The translations under genes were made by a program, and so were the position numbers. A model generated the notes under the pieces. That model worked only from the letters and a program-made list of their open reading frames with translations. It was not told the origin of the DNA and searched no databases. Shown here piece by piece: positions 32,416 to 40,601 of a stretch of 46,066 nt of DNA; the first letter of the stretch is position 1, and each line of letters begins with the position of its first letter. The DNA comes from a virus, in IMG/VR virus record IMGVR_UViG_3300030104_007222, positions 1 to 46,066 of that record; one strand, written 5' to 3'.

Positions 32416-33194
32416 AACTGTTCGTCTTCTGGTGCTGCTGACACCCTCCCTTCTGAGACCTGTTCCTTGAACGACCGGGCATCCATGTAGATGCCTTGTC
32501 CGTTCTCTAGGCTTTTCAAAATGCCCCCAGAGTCACCATCAAGGCACTCAATGTCCCAGCCGAACCAAGACCCCTGATCATTCTCCTCCGGCACTGTAGT
32601 GAGCTTGTAAGAAGAATAAAACATCGCTGGATTAAATATGCCTGATCCATCTGGCTTCTGAATGCGCAGGTGGTTCATCATTGAGTTCCAACGACGAGCT
32701 TTCTTCAGCTGGCTTGATGTCATGCTTAACAATGCAGGATCATAGCTCCCATTCTCACCAACCACGAACAGGAAGTATTCAGCTGTCACGACAATCTCAT
32801 TGCCGTTGTCCAGCCTTTGGGTGTAGTCTTCTTCCTGTGTGCATTGCTCAAGGATGGATGCATCCGCACCATGATCACGCACAAACCCACCACGATTAGG
32901 CTTCCACTCAATGTGCGCACGACGATATTTAATCGGCACAACAGTGATCCCCTGCTCACCATCAACAGCTTCGTTCGAGACTGTATTGAAGATGTGGCCA
33001 ACCTCAGCACCTTCGACATATTTACCGTCGCGCTTGTTGACCTGTGGACTCATGGATTGAAGGATTGTGATGCGTGGCACCATAAGATCCTGTGAGCCGA
33101 TGCCTTCAGCTCCAGCACCCTGATCTTCAAAGAGCATGTCTTCGTTGACGAGTGCCACTACGTTGTCTTTCTTTTTAGCTACTGCTTTTGCCAT
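32412..33194 (-). CDS. ssDNA-binding-like replication protein
   Basis: 260 residues with GGAG before ATG and TAATG coupling. The body has OB-like strands: GITVVPIKYRRAHIEWKP, IVVTAEYFLFVVGENG, PALLSMTSSQLKKARRWNSMMNHLRI, MFYSSYKLTTVPEENDQGSWFGWDI. The C-terminus is acidic and ends APEDEQF, like the partner-binding tail of SSBs. It sits between the coiled-coil protein and the primase, as SSB-like proteins do in this gene order. The fold is inferred from pattern, not proven. Confidence 0.6.
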   Translation of the reverse strand: MAKAVAKKKDNVVALVNEDMLFEDQGAGAEGIGSQDLMVPRITILQSMSPQVNKRDGKYVEGAEVGHIFNTVSNEAVDGEQGITVVPIKYRRAHIEWKPNRGGFVRDHGADASILEQCTQEEDYTQRLDNGNEIVVTAEYFLFVVGENGSYDPALLSMTSSQLKKARRWNSMMNHLRIQKPDGSGIFNPAMFYSSYKLTTVPEENDQGSWFGWDIECLDGDSGGILKSLENGQGIYMDARSFKEQVSEGRVSAAPEDEQF

Positions 33195-33784
33195 TATGGT
33201 CTCCTAATCTGGACTTTTTGTCCTGTGTAAAGTTTAAACATGTCGCTGGGAACTTTGATTCCACGACCCATGCATTCACCAATGAATGCCTTTAACGTCT
33301 GAGGATGAACACCCATAGAATCACGATAGAAGATTTTTCTGTCCCGCAGCTCTTTCTTGAACTCGGAGCAGTCCTTGTCTTCACCTTTGCCGAATGCTAC
33401 CTCGACATTTGATTTTATGAGTTCGCCTCCACCATGCGACCGCAACCAATCGAAACACTGTTGCTGCCGTTCGTAGAGTTCCTCTTTGTTATCGCCTTTG
33501 GCTCGATCAATTGCACCAGCCGAAGGTATGGAAGCAGAAACAATATCAACAAGTCCAACTTTGGAGCCATCAGTCAAAGTAAACTCTTTGACGTTAAGCT
33601 CATGCATCAGATCAGGCATCTCTTGCTCTGTCAGTGATTTAAGTCTCTGCTCTTTTTCCTTCAGCTGCTGCTCGAGTGCTTCTATCTCATCTCTGAGTTT
33701 CTGCGCTCGTTGAGCTGCCTCGGCAATTGCACCTAGTTCGTTGGACGCAGGTGCCACGTCCTCAAGCAGATTGATATCAGTCAT
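33194..33784 (-). CDS. Gp157-like coiled-coil protein
   Basis: 196 residues from ATG 33784 (AGGAGGG upstream; a TTG one codon earlier is possible). Residues ~20-60 form a coiled coil (AAQRAQKLRDEIEALEQQLKEKEQRLKSL), followed by EMPDLMHELNVKEFTLTDGSKVGLVDIVSASIPSAG and a C-terminal helical domain ending GRGIKVPSDMFKLYTGQKVQIRRP. This Gp157-type arrangement (coil then a beta unit with LTDG) accompanies SSB/recombination genes in phages. It may load or stabilise the SSB-like protein. Confidence 0.6.
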   Translation of the reverse strand: MTDINLLEDVAPASNELGAIAEAAQRAQKLRDEIEALEQQLKEKEQRLKSLTEQEMPDLMHELNVKEFTLTDGSKVGLVDIVSASIPSAGAIDRAKGDNKEELYERQQQCFDWLRSHGGGELIKSNVEVAFGKGEDKDCSEFKKELRDRKIFYRDSMGVHPQTLKAFIGECMGRGIKVPSDMFKLYTGQKVQIRRP

Positions 33785-34148
33785 CAACCCTCCTTTCTAG
33801 TTCGATGGCTACGGGCATATACCAACCTTTACGTCTGTCCCGCACACCCTCTTCACGATTGCGCTCCCATCTTAGGAAACGCACAACTGGGGAGTTCTCT
33901 CTTGCAACCATCGAACAAATCGAAACTGCAATCGGGTCTCCACCTCCCGGCCAGAGCAAATAGTCCTCTGGTCCGAAATCTTTCATCACCTGTCGTGCCT
34001 TGCGCAAACTTGGCACTGGTAAGAACTGTGGCTTGTCATGCGACTCAAAAACAGGAATCATTTTTCCATACCGAGCTGCATCAGTCAGATCTGGTGTCCA
34101 ACCAAATTTGTTCTCACGAGGTGACTGGATAATATATACAGTGCTCAT
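33777..34148 (-). CDS. Conserved hypothetical protein
   Basis: 123 residues from ATG 34148, coupled (ATGA) to the previous stop; longer versions start inside the neighbour. MSTVYIIQSPRENKFGWTPDLTDAARYGKMIPVFESHDKPQFLPVPSLRKARQVMKDFGPEDYLLWPGGGDPIAVSICSMVARE has a compact alpha/beta look with a DxxLWPGGGDP turn and ends with basic RWERNREEGVRDRRKGWYMPVAIEL. It recurs in marine phages; no enzymatic motif identified. Confidence 0.6.
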   Translation of the reverse strand: MSTVYIIQSPRENKFGWTPDLTDAARYGKMIPVFESHDKPQFLPVPSLRKARQVMKDFGPEDYLLWPGGGDPIAVSICSMVARENSPVVRFLRWERNREEGVRDRRKGWYMPVAIELERRVDD

Positions 34149-34552
34149 TGCACTGGCCAAACATATGGCATGTCGTCTGGCTCCTTCCAGTTGAACTTTG
34201 AATAATATTCTGGGTCTTTGCGCAGAAGGTTTGAGCGATGGCTGGCATGAATGTCGTTGCGACCAATCCACGGAGGCATCTTGACACCATGGTCTTTTTT
34301 ATATTCCATGGTGTTTTTGAAGCCACGACGGATCCACTCCTCGATGCACAGATCCTTATAAAAGGTCAGGGCATCTTCGTAGCCACGCCACATCTTGGTT
34401 GCTGGGTGATTGACCCATGCCATCGTGTTGTTGTATTCACCGCGCAGAGCTTTCAGTATCTGAAAAGCCTCGACACGTTGCTTGCCCAATCGCTTGTTGT
34501 CTAAAAAGCGCACGGACTCTCCCATAGAGGGAGATGGTAGAAATGTCTGCAT
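34145..34552 (-). CDS. Pyrimidine-dimer DNA glycosylase-like protein
   Basis: 135 residues. MQTFLPSPSMGESVRFLDNKRLGKQRVEAFQILKAL and MAWVNHPATKMWRGYEDALTFYKDLCIEEWIRRGFKNTM match the MSMEG_6728/Pyr_excise-type family, related to T4 endonuclease V (DenV). These proteins act in repair of UV-damaged DNA; the T4 enzyme uses its N-terminal Thr2 as nucleophile, whereas here residue 2 is Gln, so catalysis may differ. It is the first gene of the operon from promoter 34581, with leader CTGAGAAAGGA at 34570-34560. Confidence 0.75.
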   Translation of the reverse strand: MQTFLPSPSMGESVRFLDNKRLGKQRVEAFQILKALRGEYNNTMAWVNHPATKMWRGYEDALTFYKDLCIEEWIRRGFKNTMEYKKDHGVKMPPWIGRNDIHASHRSNLLRKDPEYYSKFNWKEPDDMPYVWPVQ

Positions 34553-34580
34553 AACTTTGTCCTTTCTCAGCAGGGTCGTG

Positions 34581-34609
34581 AGTATGAAGCATCATGACAG
34601 CAAAGTCAA
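34581..34609 (-). promoter_or_regulatory. Early promoter, class 2, minus strand
   Basis: On the minus strand: -35 TTGACT (34609-34604), 17-bp spacer, -10 CATACT (34586-34581). Then CACGACCCTGCTGAGAAAGGA and the 34552 gene. The context CTTGACTTTG is identical to promoter 34825. The -10 is weaker. It would drive 34552 down to 28967. Confidence 0.6.
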
Positions 34610-34613
34610 GTTT

Positions 34614-34624
34614 TCCTTTCTCAG
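34614..34624 (-). repeat. Leader motif CTGAGAAAGGA, no gene behind it
   Basis: Exact copy just upstream of the class 2 promoter. Only a five-codon TTG frame follows, so it may be a relic of an earlier promoter/gene module or a binding site in its own right. Confidence 0.6.
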
Positions 34625-34717
34625 CTGAGACCACCCTGCCTGAGTCTGGTCTGGAAAGCAAGTGTTATAAGGGAGATCTGAGCAGAAAAAAATTCATCGA
34701 AAAAAATGAGAATTTGC

Positions 34718-34818
34718 GGCATCGGGCATCGCATCGTTGTTTTATTCAACAATATCAATAGGTTAAAGGCGATGCCAGACTCAAAATTGTGCGGAAAAAA
34801 GTGCCGGACACTGGCATC
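34718..34818. repeat. Nested inverted repeats in the divergent control region
   Basis: Two tandem GGCATCG units (34718-34731) face CGATGCC (34770-34776), and GATGCCAG (34771-34778) pairs with CTGGCATC (34811-34818) 32 bp further on. The second repeat touches the -35 of promoter 34825. The left side is A-rich (34680-34712). This could be an operator set or a replication origin. Confidence 0.6.
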
Positions 34819-34824
34819 TTTCGC

Positions 34825-34853
34825 TTGACTTTGTCCTAATTACGAGAGAGAAT
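34825..34853 (+). promoter_or_regulatory. Early promoter, class 2, plus strand
   Basis: -35 TTGACT (34825-34830), 17-bp spacer, -10 GAGAAT (34848-34853), then ACCTTCATTAACTGAGAAAG; the leader motif is at 34865-34875 and ATG at 34877. The downstream segment matches that of promoter 28905 at most positions. It would drive 34877 to 35967, closed by the terminator at 36042. Confidence 0.7.
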
Positions 34854-34876
34854 ACCTTCATTAACTGAGAAAGGAA

Positions 34877-35092
34877 ATGAGAGTGGCTAACTTCAAAATT
34901 GTTAATCGTGAGATCAAGAGAATGTTCAAGCTCGACATCGAGGTTGTGCGCGGTGAAGGTTACGTCTATTTCGAACTCGCAGATTATGACATTCCTTCTA
35001 TTTATGTCAACCCAACGTCAATTTCAACTTCTGATCTTGTTCGGCTCGTCTGGAATCATCTGATTGATAGCGTAGCTGACTGGTCTAAATAA
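34877..35092 (+). CDS. Hypothetical small protein (71 aa)
   Basis: First gene of the plus early operon, two bases after leader CTGAGAAAGGA. Begins MRVANFKIVNREIKRMFKLDIEVVRGEGYVYFELADYDIPSIYVNPTSIST, a small alpha/beta protein, ending with a helix (LVRLVWNHLIDSVADWSK). Expressed before the antirestriction protein, so an early takeover function is possible. No family recognised. Confidence 0.65.
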   Translation: MRVANFKIVNREIKRMFKLDIEVVRGEGYVYFELADYDIPSIYVNPTSISTSDLVRLVWNHLIDSVADWSK

Positions 35093-35100
35093 AAGTAAAA

Positions 35101-35111
35101 CTCAGAAAGGA
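35101..35111 (+). repeat. Leader motif variant CTCAGAAAGGA
   Basis: One-base variant of the leader, seven bases before the ATG of the ArdC-like gene. It provides its ribosome site and is the only second-position copy in this operon. Confidence 0.65.
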
Positions 35112-35118
35112 AAGACAA

Positions 35119-35967
35119 ATGAAAAAATTCGATGTTAAACAGGATGTGGTCAATCGCATCATTGAGAAGTTCGAGACAGTCGGTGAATTCGAGATGCCGT
35201 TCAAAACTTTCGGCACACAGAATTTTAAGACTGGTCATAGGTATCGTGGCATCAACATATTGTTGCTTGCGATGGCTGGCTACTCTTCTCCTTACTGGGG
35301 AACTCCTAAGCAGTGGATCGAAGCTGGTGCTGATATCTCTGGATCCAAGTGCACCAAGATTGTGTTCTGGAAAATCAAGAAGTATGAGGATGAGGAGAGT
35401 GGCGAGGAGAAAACTGTTGCTTGGGCAAAGTATTACAATGTGCTCAATGCAGAACAGGTAACTGGTTGGGAAGCTCCGGTCGCAGACCAAAAAGATGAAA
35501 CTCAGAAAATTATCGAGGCTGATGCGTTCTTTAATAACATTGGTGTCAAGACAAACCAAACTTTTGGTGGTGGTGCTTACTACTCCTCTGAAACAGACTC
35601 CATTGGAATGCCAGCTCGTGATGATTTTAATTCAACCAAAACTTCCTCGGCAACTGAGGCTTACTATTCTACTCTGGCTCATGAGAATGTTCATGCGACC
35701 ATGCACAAATCTCGTTGCGACAGAGACATGAAGTCTTACGCTGCTGAAGAGCTGGTTGCTGAGATTGGAGCTGCGATGCTTTGCGAACAGTTGAGCATCA
35801 GTTCAGAGATGCGCGATGACCATGTTGCTTATATTAAGAGCTGGCTCAAAGCTCTCCGAAACGACAAGCAGTTTATCTTTACAGCAGCGAGCAAAGCGCA
35901 GGACGCAGTTGACTGGATGAACAAAGAACAGGATAGCCAGCTTGCCCTATTTGATAGTGCTGCTTGA
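35119..35967 (+). CDS. ArdC-like antirestriction protein with zincin domain
   Basis: 282 residues. The N-terminal ArdC-type domain shows the typical LPFKTFGTQNFKTGHRYRGINILLLAMAGYSSPYWGTPKQW start (residues ~25-66), including RGxNxLLL and the YxSPYWGTxxQ motif. The C-terminal half is a zincin-like metallopeptidase with HENVH (188-192) and AAEELVAEIGA (Glu210/211). Such proteins bind ssDNA and protect entering DNA from restriction systems. Placed alone behind an early promoter and before a terminator, it fits immediate-early defence. Well supported. Confidence 0.88.
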   Translation: MKKFDVKQDVVNRIIEKFETVGEFEMPFKTFGTQNFKTGHRYRGINILLLAMAGYSSPYWGTPKQWIEAGADISGSKCTKIVFWKIKKYEDEESGEEKTVAWAKYYNVLNAEQVTGWEAPVADQKDETQKIIEADAFFNNIGVKTNQTFGGGAYYSSETDSIGMPARDDFNSTKTSSATEAYYSTLAHENVHATMHKSRCDRDMKSYAAEELVAEIGAAMLCEQLSISSEMRDDHVAYIKSWLKALRNDKQFIFTAASKAQDAVDWMNKEQDSQLALFDSAA

Positions 35968-36041
35968 CGGTTGCACGATTTGAGGATAACATTTCATCCT
36001 TACTGCGTTCCCATCGACAGTGAGCCTCCTTGAAAACTAGC

Positions 36042-36070
36042 CCCCCCAAGAAATTGGGGGGTTTCTTTTT
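36042..36070 (+). terminator. Rho-independent terminator
   Basis: Stem CCCCCCAA / TTGGGGGG (36042-36049 and 36054-36061) with GAAA loop and U-tract TTTCTTTTT. It closes the ArdC operon and insulates it from the packaging operon. Confidence 0.93.
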
Positions 36071-36089
36071 GGCCAATCATAAGATAACC

Positions 36090-36120
36090 TTATCGCAGTA
36101 TAGTTATTGTATGACAATAA
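36090..36120 (+). promoter_or_regulatory. Candidate late promoter/operator
   Basis: Perfect inverted repeat TTATTGT-ATG-ACAATAA (36104-36120) overlaps a possible -10 GACAAT (36113-36118), 17 bp from a weak -35 TTATCG (36090-36095). A second repeat GATAA-CC-TTATC lies at 36083-36094. It precedes the packaging operon by 19 bp and is a likely control site. The promoter itself is weak by consensus. Confidence 0.45.
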
Positions 36121-36138
36121 TTTGCAGAGAGATTTGAC

Positions 36139-36747
36139 TTGTCAGAGACAGCGAAAAAGAAACGTGGTAGACCGCGCAAGAAGCCAGAGCCAAAAGTTCA
36201 GGTTCAGAGGCCTGTTGATGATAGCCCACACAACTCTCATTTGAAGTGGGATGGCAAAGTTAGTGAAGATGTAAACTTTGATGGAAGGTTTAGTTCTGTC
36301 GAGCCTCTGAAGACACAGCAACCCGGTCGCAAAAAACCATACAAATGGAACCACAGAGCTTTGCAGAACTGGATCATGGGTCAAGCAGATCCTGCTGGGT
36401 TCCTTTCATCTGTCATGCTCGGCAAAGAGATTTTCCCTGTTTATGCACAGGACGAGGAAGGCAATTTGAAACACGTTGGAAAAATTGCTGCAGACCCTGA
36501 GTTAAGAATATCAGCTGCCAAAACTTTGTTGGCCAAATGCGTTCCTGATCTGAAGGCAGTTGAGATCAATCAAACGATTGAAGAACGCAAGGTCATCGAC
36601 ATCAGTGCATTGAGTGATAATGACCTCACCACAATTGAACGAGTTCTTGAACACGCTGTCATTGACGGAGATCCGGGCGGAGAAGATGCGGAGATCCTTG
36701 AAGCAGTTCATCCTGAACTCTTGGCAAGTAATAGAGCCGGGACGTAA
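36139..36747 (+). CDS. Putative terminase small subunit
   Basis: 202 residues; start TTG 36139 with GAGAGA upstream. The N-terminus has an AT-hook-like basic cluster (KKKRGRPRKKPEPK) for binding AT-rich DNA. The middle (NHRALQNWIMGQADPAGFLSSVMLGKEIFPVYAQDEEGNLKHVGKIAADPELRISAAKTLLAKCVPDLKAVE) is helical and ends LKAVEINQTIE, as in many small-terminase-like proteins, with an acidic C-terminus. It overlaps TerL by 62 bp. Position before TerL is the main support. Confidence 0.65.
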   Translation: MSETAKKKRGRPRKKPEPKVQVQRPVDDSPHNSHLKWDGKVSEDVNFDGRFSSVEPLKTQQPGRKKPYKWNHRALQNWIMGQADPAGFLSSVMLGKEIFPVYAQDEEGNLKHVGKIAADPELRISAAKTLLAKCVPDLKAVEINQTIEERKVIDISALSDNDLTTIERVLEHAVIDGDPGGEDAEILEAVHPELLASNRAGT

Positions 36748-38128
36748 CTTTTACGACAACTGGCACATTGATGCGATCTGTGAATATCTGCAGGCTGTGG
36801 CAGAAGGTGATATTCGTCGGCTGATAATTAACATTCCTCCAAGGCACATGAAGAGCATAACATCTTCAGTTGCCCTCCCGGCATGGCTGTGGACGCGCGA
36901 TCCTCAGAAAAGGTTCTTGTTTGCATCATACGCCAGTTCTCTGTCAATAAGGGATTCGGTCAAGTGCAGAAGGCTGATTGACTCTCCTTGGTACAGAGAG
37001 CATTTTGGAGAAAACTTTAGCCTGACAACTGACCAGAATCAGAAACAAAGATTTGACAATGACAAGACAGGCTACCGCATAGCAACCTCTGTTGATGGTG
37101 CGTTGACTGGTGAAGGTGGCGACATAATTGTTATTGACGACCCACACAATGTCCGGGAAGCAGAAAGTTCTACTGTCCGGGAAGGTGTTCTTGAGTGGTG
37201 GGATCAGGCGATGCAGACTCGTCTCAATGACCCGCAGACTGGTGCCTTTGTTATTATTATGCAGCGTGTGCACGAAGCTGATTTGACCGGGCACATTTTG
37301 GCGAATGATCTTGGCGATGAATGGAGTCACCTTTGTCTTCCTGCTCGTTACGAGCCTGATCACCCGTCAATCATCAGTGGATCTGGTGGTGGGCTTGACC
37401 CGAGAACCGAGCGTGGCGAGCTGCTTTGGCCAGAGCGTGTTGATGAGAATACCTTGTCTAACCTAGAGCGTTCGCTTGGAGAATATGCTGCAGCTGGTCA
37501 ACTTCAACAAAGACCAATGCCTCGTGGTGGCACAATCCTCAAAAGCAAATGGTGGCGTGCTTGGGAGAAAGAAGAGCTTCCCGACATCCAATATGTCATT
37601 CAATCTTGGGACACTGCCTATTCTACCAAGGAGAGAACTAGCTATTCCGCCCGGACAACATGGGGTGTGTTTATGTTTGAGAACACATGGAATGCAATTG
37701 CTCTTGATTGCTGGTATGACAGAGTTAGCTATCCAGACCTCCGCAGAGAAGCTCAAGACGCATATTCAGCGTATGAACCGGATGCTGTGCTCATAGAAAA
37801 GAAGGCATCTGGGCAAAGTTTAATACAAGATTTGAGAATGGCCGGAATCCCTGTACTCGAGTATATGCCTGACAGAGACAAGGAAGCTCGTGCCCATGCA
37901 GCATCAGCTTTACTTGAAGATGGACGAATTTGGTTTCCATTTCAGCGAAAATGGGCTAAAGATCTAATAAGTATATGTGCAGCATTTCCTGCAGGCGAAA
38001 ATGATGATATAGTAGACACATGCACTCAGGCTTGGTTGCGCTTAAGAAAAGGTTGGTTTCTCACTCATTCAGAAGATTGGGAGGATGAGGAAGAGCAGCC
38101 TAAACAAAAGGTGGTGATGTATGGCTAA
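36686..38128 (+). CDS. terL: Terminase large subunit
   Basis: 480 residues from ATG 36686 with GCGGAGAAG upstream; longer starts lie within the previous gene. The ATPase has a deviant Walker A PPRHMKS (51-57) and Walker B IIVIDDPH with Asp151/152. The nuclease domain has SWDTAYSTKE (Asp309), VLIEKKASGQ (Glu371) and ENDDIVDT (Asp440/441), the three acidic residues of the RNase H-like fold. It packages and cuts DNA at the portal. Its stop overlaps the portal start by 8 bp. Length is typical. Confidence 0.93.
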   Translation: MRRSLKQFILNSWQVIEPGRNFYDNWHIDAICEYLQAVAEGDIRRLIINIPPRHMKSITSSVALPAWLWTRDPQKRFLFASYASSLSIRDSVKCRRLIDSPWYREHFGENFSLTTDQNQKQRFDNDKTGYRIATSVDGALTGEGGDIIVIDDPHNVREAESSTVREGVLEWWDQAMQTRLNDPQTGAFVIIMQRVHEADLTGHILANDLGDEWSHLCLPARYEPDHPSIISGSGGGLDPRTERGELLWPERVDENTLSNLERSLGEYAAAGQLQQRPMPRGGTILKSKWWRAWEKEELPDIQYVIQSWDTAYSTKERTSYSARTTWGVFMFENTWNAIALDCWYDRVSYPDLRREAQDAYSAYEPDAVLIEKKASGQSLIQDLRMAGIPVLEYMPDRDKEARAHAASALLEDGRIWFPFQRKWAKDLISICAAFPAGENDDIVDTCTQAWLRLRKGWFLTHSEDWEDEEEQPKQKVVMYG

Positions 38129-40601
38129 AGATCCGACCGCTGTTATTCCGTTTTCTGAGGGTGCTCCTGGAGACAACCTCGAAGTTGAAGAGCTTCCAAC
38201 AGGTGAAGTTCTTGTTGGGGCATTTGATTCGAGGCAAGAAGAGTCTGAAACTGAATTCGATCAGAATCTTGTTGGTGAAATCGACCAGAGAGAACTGAAG
38301 GCTTCTGCTTCTGAGCTTATTGATTATTTCGAAGCTGACAAAGCTGGCCGGATGGAGTGGGAACAGCGATACAAGGATGGTCTGAAAACTCTCGATCCTG
38401 ACGGCAATCTCCAAGACGATGACGAGGATCGTGCGATTCGTGGCTTGAGCCAAGTTGTTCATCCGCTGATTGCTGAGGCTGCAACACAGTTTCAATCACG
38501 GGCGATTGCCGAGCTTTATCCTTCCGGTGGTCCAGTGCGCACTGTCATTGTTGGTGAAGCGAATGACGAGCTTGAAGAGCAAGCAACTCGTGTCAAGCAA
38601 TACATGAACTATCAGATCACACAGGAGATGCCAGAGTTCTTTCCGGATCTGGACAAAATGCTTTTCCATCTGCCTTTGGTTGGCCAGACATTCAAAAAGG
38701 TGTGGTATGACCCATCTTTCGAAAGGCTGACAGCACGTTTTGTTCAGGCAGAAGATTTTGTCGTCTCCCCGGACAGCACCGATCTGAAAACTTCACCGCG
38801 TTATACACACATCATTAAGCTGTCTCGTAATGACTACAACCGATTCGTCAAAGCTGGTTATTACGAGCCTCTCGATTCTTATGTTGCTGGTAGCGACGAT
38901 GATTCTGGAACAGTTGAGCAGATCGAGGGAATCTCTCCTTACGACGCAGAGCGCGATGATGGAACAGTTGTTCTCCTTGAGATGCACACCTATCACATGT
39001 TCGATGGCATTGATGGTGCTGATTCGTCAGACGAAGATGGAGTTGCGCTGCCATACTGCATAACGATTGATCAAAGCACTGAGAAGATTGTTTCTGTTCG
39101 CAGGAACTGGCGGGAAGATGACGAACGACAAGAGAAGCGCGAATGGTTCGTTGAATACAAGTTCCTCCCGGGTCTAGGCTTCTATGGCTTTGGTCTCTAT
39201 CACATCATTGGTGGTCTGGGAAAGGTCGCCACAGGTTCTCTGCGTGCTCTCTTAGATTCTGCTGCTTTCTCAAACATGCAAGGTGGCTTCAAGCTCAAAG
39301 GTCGTGTCCCCGGTGGTGAGATGGACATCGCACCCGGTGAGTTCGTTGATCTTGATGCAACGGTTGACGATGTTAAAAAGGCAGTCATGCCATTGCCTTT
39401 CAAGGAGCCATCAGGAACTTTGTTCCAGCTGCTTGGCTTTATTGTTGATGCTGGACAGCGTTTTGCAGCTATTGCAGACTTGAATGTTGGCGATGCGACG
39501 AACCAAGCTCCTGTTGGCACGACAGTTGCTCTCCTTGAGCAAGGCTCGAAGATCTTCAGCGCGGTGCACAAAAGGCTGCATGTTTCGCAAAGCAATGAGT
39601 TCAAGATCATGGTCGATCTCAACTCTATGCACCTCGATGACAGAGTAGAGTTTGCACAGGCTGGCGTTGCTAGTTTTATTCAGCGAGGAGACTTTGACGA
39701 CCGCATAGATGTTATCCCGGTATCTGATCCTAACATATTCAGCGCAACCCAACGCATTGCACAGGCACAAGCCATTCTCCAGATGGCACAAAGTGCGCCA
39801 CAGCTTCACGACATGTATGAAGCCTACAAACGGATGTATGAGGCTGTTCGTGTCCAGAACATTGATGAAATACTGAAAGAGCCAGAAGAAGCTGCACAGC
39901 TTGATCCTGTTGATGAGAACATGGCTGTTCTCCTCGGCAAACCAATCAAGGCTTTCAGCGAACAGAACCACGAAGCACACATCGCTGTTCATGTCCAGTT
40001 CATGAGTGATCCATCGCTTGCGGGCAATCCTGCAGCCAAAGCTCTGCAGCCGATTCTCATTGCACACATCGCAGAACACGTTGCGCTGTTGTATCGCTTG
40101 CGAATGGAGAAAGCCATGGGCATTGATATGCCAGAGCTGCCTAATCTCCGTGATCCCAAGTTCAAGTTCGATGACGTTCCGCAAGAGCTTGATGATGCAA
40201 TCGCAGAGCGAGCTGCGCAGGTTGTTCAAAGTGTTCCGCAGATGCAACCAATCCCCGGACTGGCTGGTGTTGGTGGTCAGCAGCAGAATCCTCTAGAGTA
40301 TGCAAAACAGCTTGCACAGCTTGAGGCTGATGCTTTGAAGGCTCGCACTGAGGCAGAGATCCAAGCTGATCAAGCCAAAGCACAGTCTGACATGGCAATA
40401 GATCAAGCCAAGGCACAACAACAGCTTCAAGCACAGATGATGAAGATGCAAGCTGACATGGAAGCCAAGATAGCTAAACTACAGGCTGAAGTTCAGATCG
40501 CACAGCAAAAAGCTAGTGCAGACATGCAATTGGAAGAGGCAAAGGCTGCTGCCGAGATCCAGCGTGATAATGTGAAAGCAGCACAAGAGGAAATTTTATA
40601 A
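38121..40601 (+). CDS. Portal protein (P22-type)
   Basis: 826 residues. The portal core is recognised by IDYFEADKAGRMEWEQRYKDGL, QVVHPLIAEAATQFQSRAIAELYPSGGPVRT, FKKVWYDPSFERLTARFVQAEDFVVSP, FKLKGRVPGGEMDIAPGEF and DATNQAPVGTTVALLEQGSK. The long C-terminal part from ~720 is a Gln/Ala/Lys-rich coiled coil (QADQAKAQSDMAIDQAKAQQQLQAQ), as in the P22 barrel. It forms the dodecameric ring for DNA entry and exit. Gly/Pro-rich segments near 705-715 separate core and barrel. Strong assignment by sequence and position. Confidence 0.9.
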   Translation: MAKDPTAVIPFSEGAPGDNLEVEELPTGEVLVGAFDSRQEESETEFDQNLVGEIDQRELKASASELIDYFEADKAGRMEWEQRYKDGLKTLDPDGNLQDDDEDRAIRGLSQVVHPLIAEAATQFQSRAIAELYPSGGPVRTVIVGEANDELEEQATRVKQYMNYQITQEMPEFFPDLDKMLFHLPLVGQTFKKVWYDPSFERLTARFVQAEDFVVSPDSTDLKTSPRYTHIIKLSRNDYNRFVKAGYYEPLDSYVAGSDDDSGTVEQIEGISPYDAERDDGTVVLLEMHTYHMFDGIDGADSSDEDGVALPYCITIDQSTEKIVSVRRNWREDDERQEKREWFVEYKFLPGLGFYGFGLYHIIGGLGKVATGSLRALLDSAAFSNMQGGFKLKGRVPGGEMDIAPGEFVDLDATVDDVKKAVMPLPFKEPSGTLFQLLGFIVDAGQRFAAIADLNVGDATNQAPVGTTVALLEQGSKIFSAVHKRLHVSQSNEFKIMVDLNSMHLDDRVEFAQAGVASFIQRGDFDDRIDVIPVSDPNIFSATQRIAQAQAILQMAQSAPQLHDMYEAYKRMYEAVRVQNIDEILKEPEEAAQLDPVDENMAVLLGKPIKAFSEQNHEAHIAVHVQFMSDPSLAGNPAAKALQPILIAHIAEHVALLYRLRMEKAMGIDMPELPNLRDPKFKFDDVPQELDDAIAERAAQVVQSVPQMQPIPGLAGVGGQQQNPLEYAKQLAQLEADALKARTEAEIQADQAKAQSDMAIDQAKAQQQLQAQMMKMQADMEAKIAKLQAEVQIAQQKASADMQLEEAKAAAEIQRDNVKAAQEEIL

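Noticed and set aside
34437-34661. Minus ORF of 74 codons across the control region
   Set aside because: It spans promoter and leader repeats and overlaps the glycosylase-like gene; better explained as non-coding.
39411-40247. Minus-strand ORF of 278 codons
   Set aside because: Antisense of the portal gene, which has a clear family match; no start signal and no family match for the antisense product.
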